Source of the DNA: a virus
Strand: one strand, 5' to 3'
DNA: 47,120 nucleotides
IMG/VR virus record: IMGVR_UViG_3300025154_000153
Coordinates: 1 to 47,120 of that record
The position numbers and the translations under genes were made by a program. The notes beneath the pieces were generated by a model. That model searched no databases, was not told where the DNA came from, and saw only the letters and a program-made list of their open reading frames with translations. Of the stretch, positions 46,268-47,120 are shown piece after piece; the stretch's first letter is position 1, and every line of letters starts with the position of its first letter.

Positions 46268-47120
46268 ATGCCAGTTCAACCTCCGAAGAAGTCCGCCGCT
46301 CAGCAGGCTGCGGACTATGAGAACCTTGTGCAGTTTGTGGGCCACCAGGCCCGCAGTTACAACAACCCGTCCGTGAAAGAGCCGGGTGAGTATACGAATT
46401 CCGCCCGGCTCGGGTGGGCCGAGTCCTCCGACGGAACGAAGTATCCCTGTGGGTATATCTTGAATGCCGGGGCATTCAAGATCGCCCAGGATGGGGCTGA
46501 CATATACTACATCATCGAAGGAACCGTTTTGGCGTGCGGCTCCGGAGCAGTCGGGTCGCTCCGAATCAAGAAAGGGGAGTACCGGCCTGTAGATCTTACT
46601 CCAAACATGGGCGGATCGATCATGCAGCTCTACCGTCGACAAGCAACGGAGGGGCTTTGCAAGAAGTTCTTCCGGGCATTCAGCGGAATGAGCGAGGTCG
46701 AATACGACAACCAGGGGCAGGACTATGCCGATCAGCTCTGGGATAATCTCTGGAAACACCAATCGCTGGTCGGAATGACGTTCAAGGTAGATGTAATCCC
46801 GAAAGAGCGTTCTGAGGATGAGTACGGTCGGGACAGTACGACCTTCCCGAATGCCAGTATCTACCCGCTCTGGGATCCATGGGAAGATTTGTCCGTACTA
46901 CCTGAGCAAAAAGGTTGGGAAGGAATCGAGCTGATCGGTGCGCCGGACTACGAGGTTCTCCAGAGCAGCAATCCGATTCCGCTGATGACAGTCACGAAGG
47001 CCGCTCCTCCGCCGGTGTCCAGGCCGACGGTTCCGGCTGCGAAGGCCGCTCCTCCACCGGTGTCCAGGCCGACGGTTCCGGCTGCGAAGGCCGCTCCTCC
47101 ACCGGTGTCCAGGCCGACGG
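46268..47120 (+). CDS. Hypothetical protein with C-terminal 15-residue repeats, runs off the right edge
   Basis: The ATG at 46268 has gaaaggaagcgaa upstream. The first 240 residues are folded: a helical start (AAQQAADYENLVQFVGHQARSY), strands (CGYILNAGAFKIAQDGADIYYIIEG; GSLRIKKGEYRPVDL), a helix (EGLCKKFFRAFSGMS) and GMTFKVDVIPKERSEDEYG, which resembles phage ssDNA-binding proteins of the DUF669 type by general pattern only. From 46997 the 15-residue repeat (AKAAPPPVSRPTVPA) begins and continues at position 1 of the window, ending at 159. A Pro-rich tail on an ssDNA-binding-like domain would fit a replication organiser, but the function is unproven. Confidence 0.7.
   Translation, partial: MPVQPPKKSAAQQAADYENLVQFVGHQARSYNNPSVKEPGEYTNSARLGWAESSDGTKYPCGYILNAGAFKIAQDGADIYYIIEGTVLACGSGAVGSLRIKKGEYRPVDLTPNMGGSIMQLYRRQATEGLCKKFFRAFSGMSEVEYDNQGQDYADQLWDNLWKHQSLVGMTFKVDVIPKERSEDEYGRDSTTFPNASIYPLWDPWEDLSVLPEQKGWEGIELIGAPDYEVLQSSNPIPLMTVTKAAPPPVSRPTVPAAKAAPPPVSRPTVPAAKAAPPPVSRPT
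46997..47120 (+). repeat. 45-bp tandem repeat, right window edge
   Basis: About 2.75 copies of the same unit as at 1-144; the second and third copies have A instead of G in cctccRccgg. The edge cuts the unit after acgg. Confidence 0.95.

Larger units (their letters stand above)
205..46970. repeat. Genome-wide iterated palindrome CTCYRGAG (about 114 copies)
   Basis: The octamers CTCCGGAG (self-complementary), CTCTGGAG and CTCCAGAG (complements of each other) recur throughout. Approximate positions include 205, 558, 991, 1340, 1561, 1612, 2117, 2603, 2949, 3919, 4097, 4468, 5410, 5752, 6314, 6736, 6944, 7770, 8332, 8434, 8760, 9085, 9356, 9777, 9968, 10241, 10781, 11444, 12065, 12388, 13025, 13713, 15062, 16026, 16800, 17820, 17944, 18379, 18746, 19119, 19750, 20561, 21027, 21369, 21586, 22354, 22659, 22965, 23059, 23104, 23741, then on at the same density to 46961. 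Flanks often extend the symmetry (GCTCC-GGA-GGAGC, TTCTCCGGAGAA, ACTCCGGAGTA). In genes it reads as PEE, SGA/SGE or LRS/LRR depending on frame. Looser variants such as CTCCTGGAG (5227) and CTCCTGCGGAG (14872) also occur. Confidence 0.93.

Noticed and set aside
46249-46320. ATG directly after ggcggtatctg at 46238-46248
   Set aside because: It opens a frame of only 23 codons. The true start is ATG 46268 with gaaaggaagcg, although the shared leader is intriguing.
205-46970. Explaining CTCYRGAG simply as a ribosome-binding site
   Set aside because: Most copies lie deep inside genes and many lack GGAGG (for example TTCTCCAGAGAA), so ribosome binding cannot account for the family.

Overview
The window looks like one complete or nearly complete genome of a tailed phage with a contractile tail. 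Every gene I can support lies on the + strand, most are packed with ATGA, GTGA or TGATG overlaps, and the standard genetic code is used. From portal to tail fibre the order follows the Mu-like myovirus plan: portal, protease with nested scaffold, capsid, gp36-like and gp37-like connectors, sheath, tube, frameshifted tail assembly chaperones, tape measure, gp43/44/45/46/47/48-like baseplate and fibres. The phage carries its own replication set (family A DNA polymerase, PrimPol-type primase, VapE-type helicase, superfamily 2 helicase, RuvC-like resolvase, RecB/Cas4-like nuclease), so it is not a transposing Mu relative. No integrase, repressor, ParA, tRNA, holin or endolysin was recognised. The host cannot be named. 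Promoters are of sigma-70 type with 17-bp spacers, and Shine-Dalgarno use is strong.

Layout. Both window ends lie inside the same 45-bp coding tandem repeat. The gene at 46268 runs off the right edge and its last codons are at 1-159, so the molecule is circular or circularly permuted and was cut in the repeat. 0.2-2.0 kb: resolvase and small unknowns. 2.0-8.1 kb: a SLOG-like domain fused to DNA polymerase, small zinc-binding proteins, a DUF488-like protein and a RecB-like nuclease. 8.2-13.7 kb: small accessory genes, including a frameshifted P-loop kinase and a secreted Cys-rich protein. 13.7-18.5 kb: two repeat-rich non-coding tracts flanking a ParB-like gene, a probable origin/partition region. 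18.5-24.9 kb: packaging and head. 24.9-37.7 kb: tail. 37.8-46.2 kb: primase, helicases, Dam-like methylase, HTH protein and unknowns.

The most striking feature is genome-wide. An 8-bp palindrome family, CTCYRGAG (CTCCGGAG, CTCTGGAG, CTCCAGAG), occurs about 114 times by hand count, where about 2 are expected by chance. A 9-mer, CGGTATCTG/CAGATACCG, occurs about 56 times, where about 0.4 are expected. Both lie in all reading frames inside genes and also between genes. The first often supplies the Shine-Dalgarno sequence of the next gene, and the second stands directly before four ATG triplets. I know of no described counterpart in a phage, so I treat these two words as the candidate new system.

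At least ten sigma-70 promoters share an A/T-rich upstream box and a spacer near 17 bp. They divide the genome into transcription units starting near 2.05, 8.2, 9.9, 15.9, 18.5, 21.3, 24.95, 37.8, 42.15 and 43.9 kb. Strong intrinsic terminators follow the ParB-like gene (17.6 kb) and the last tail gene (37.7 kb).
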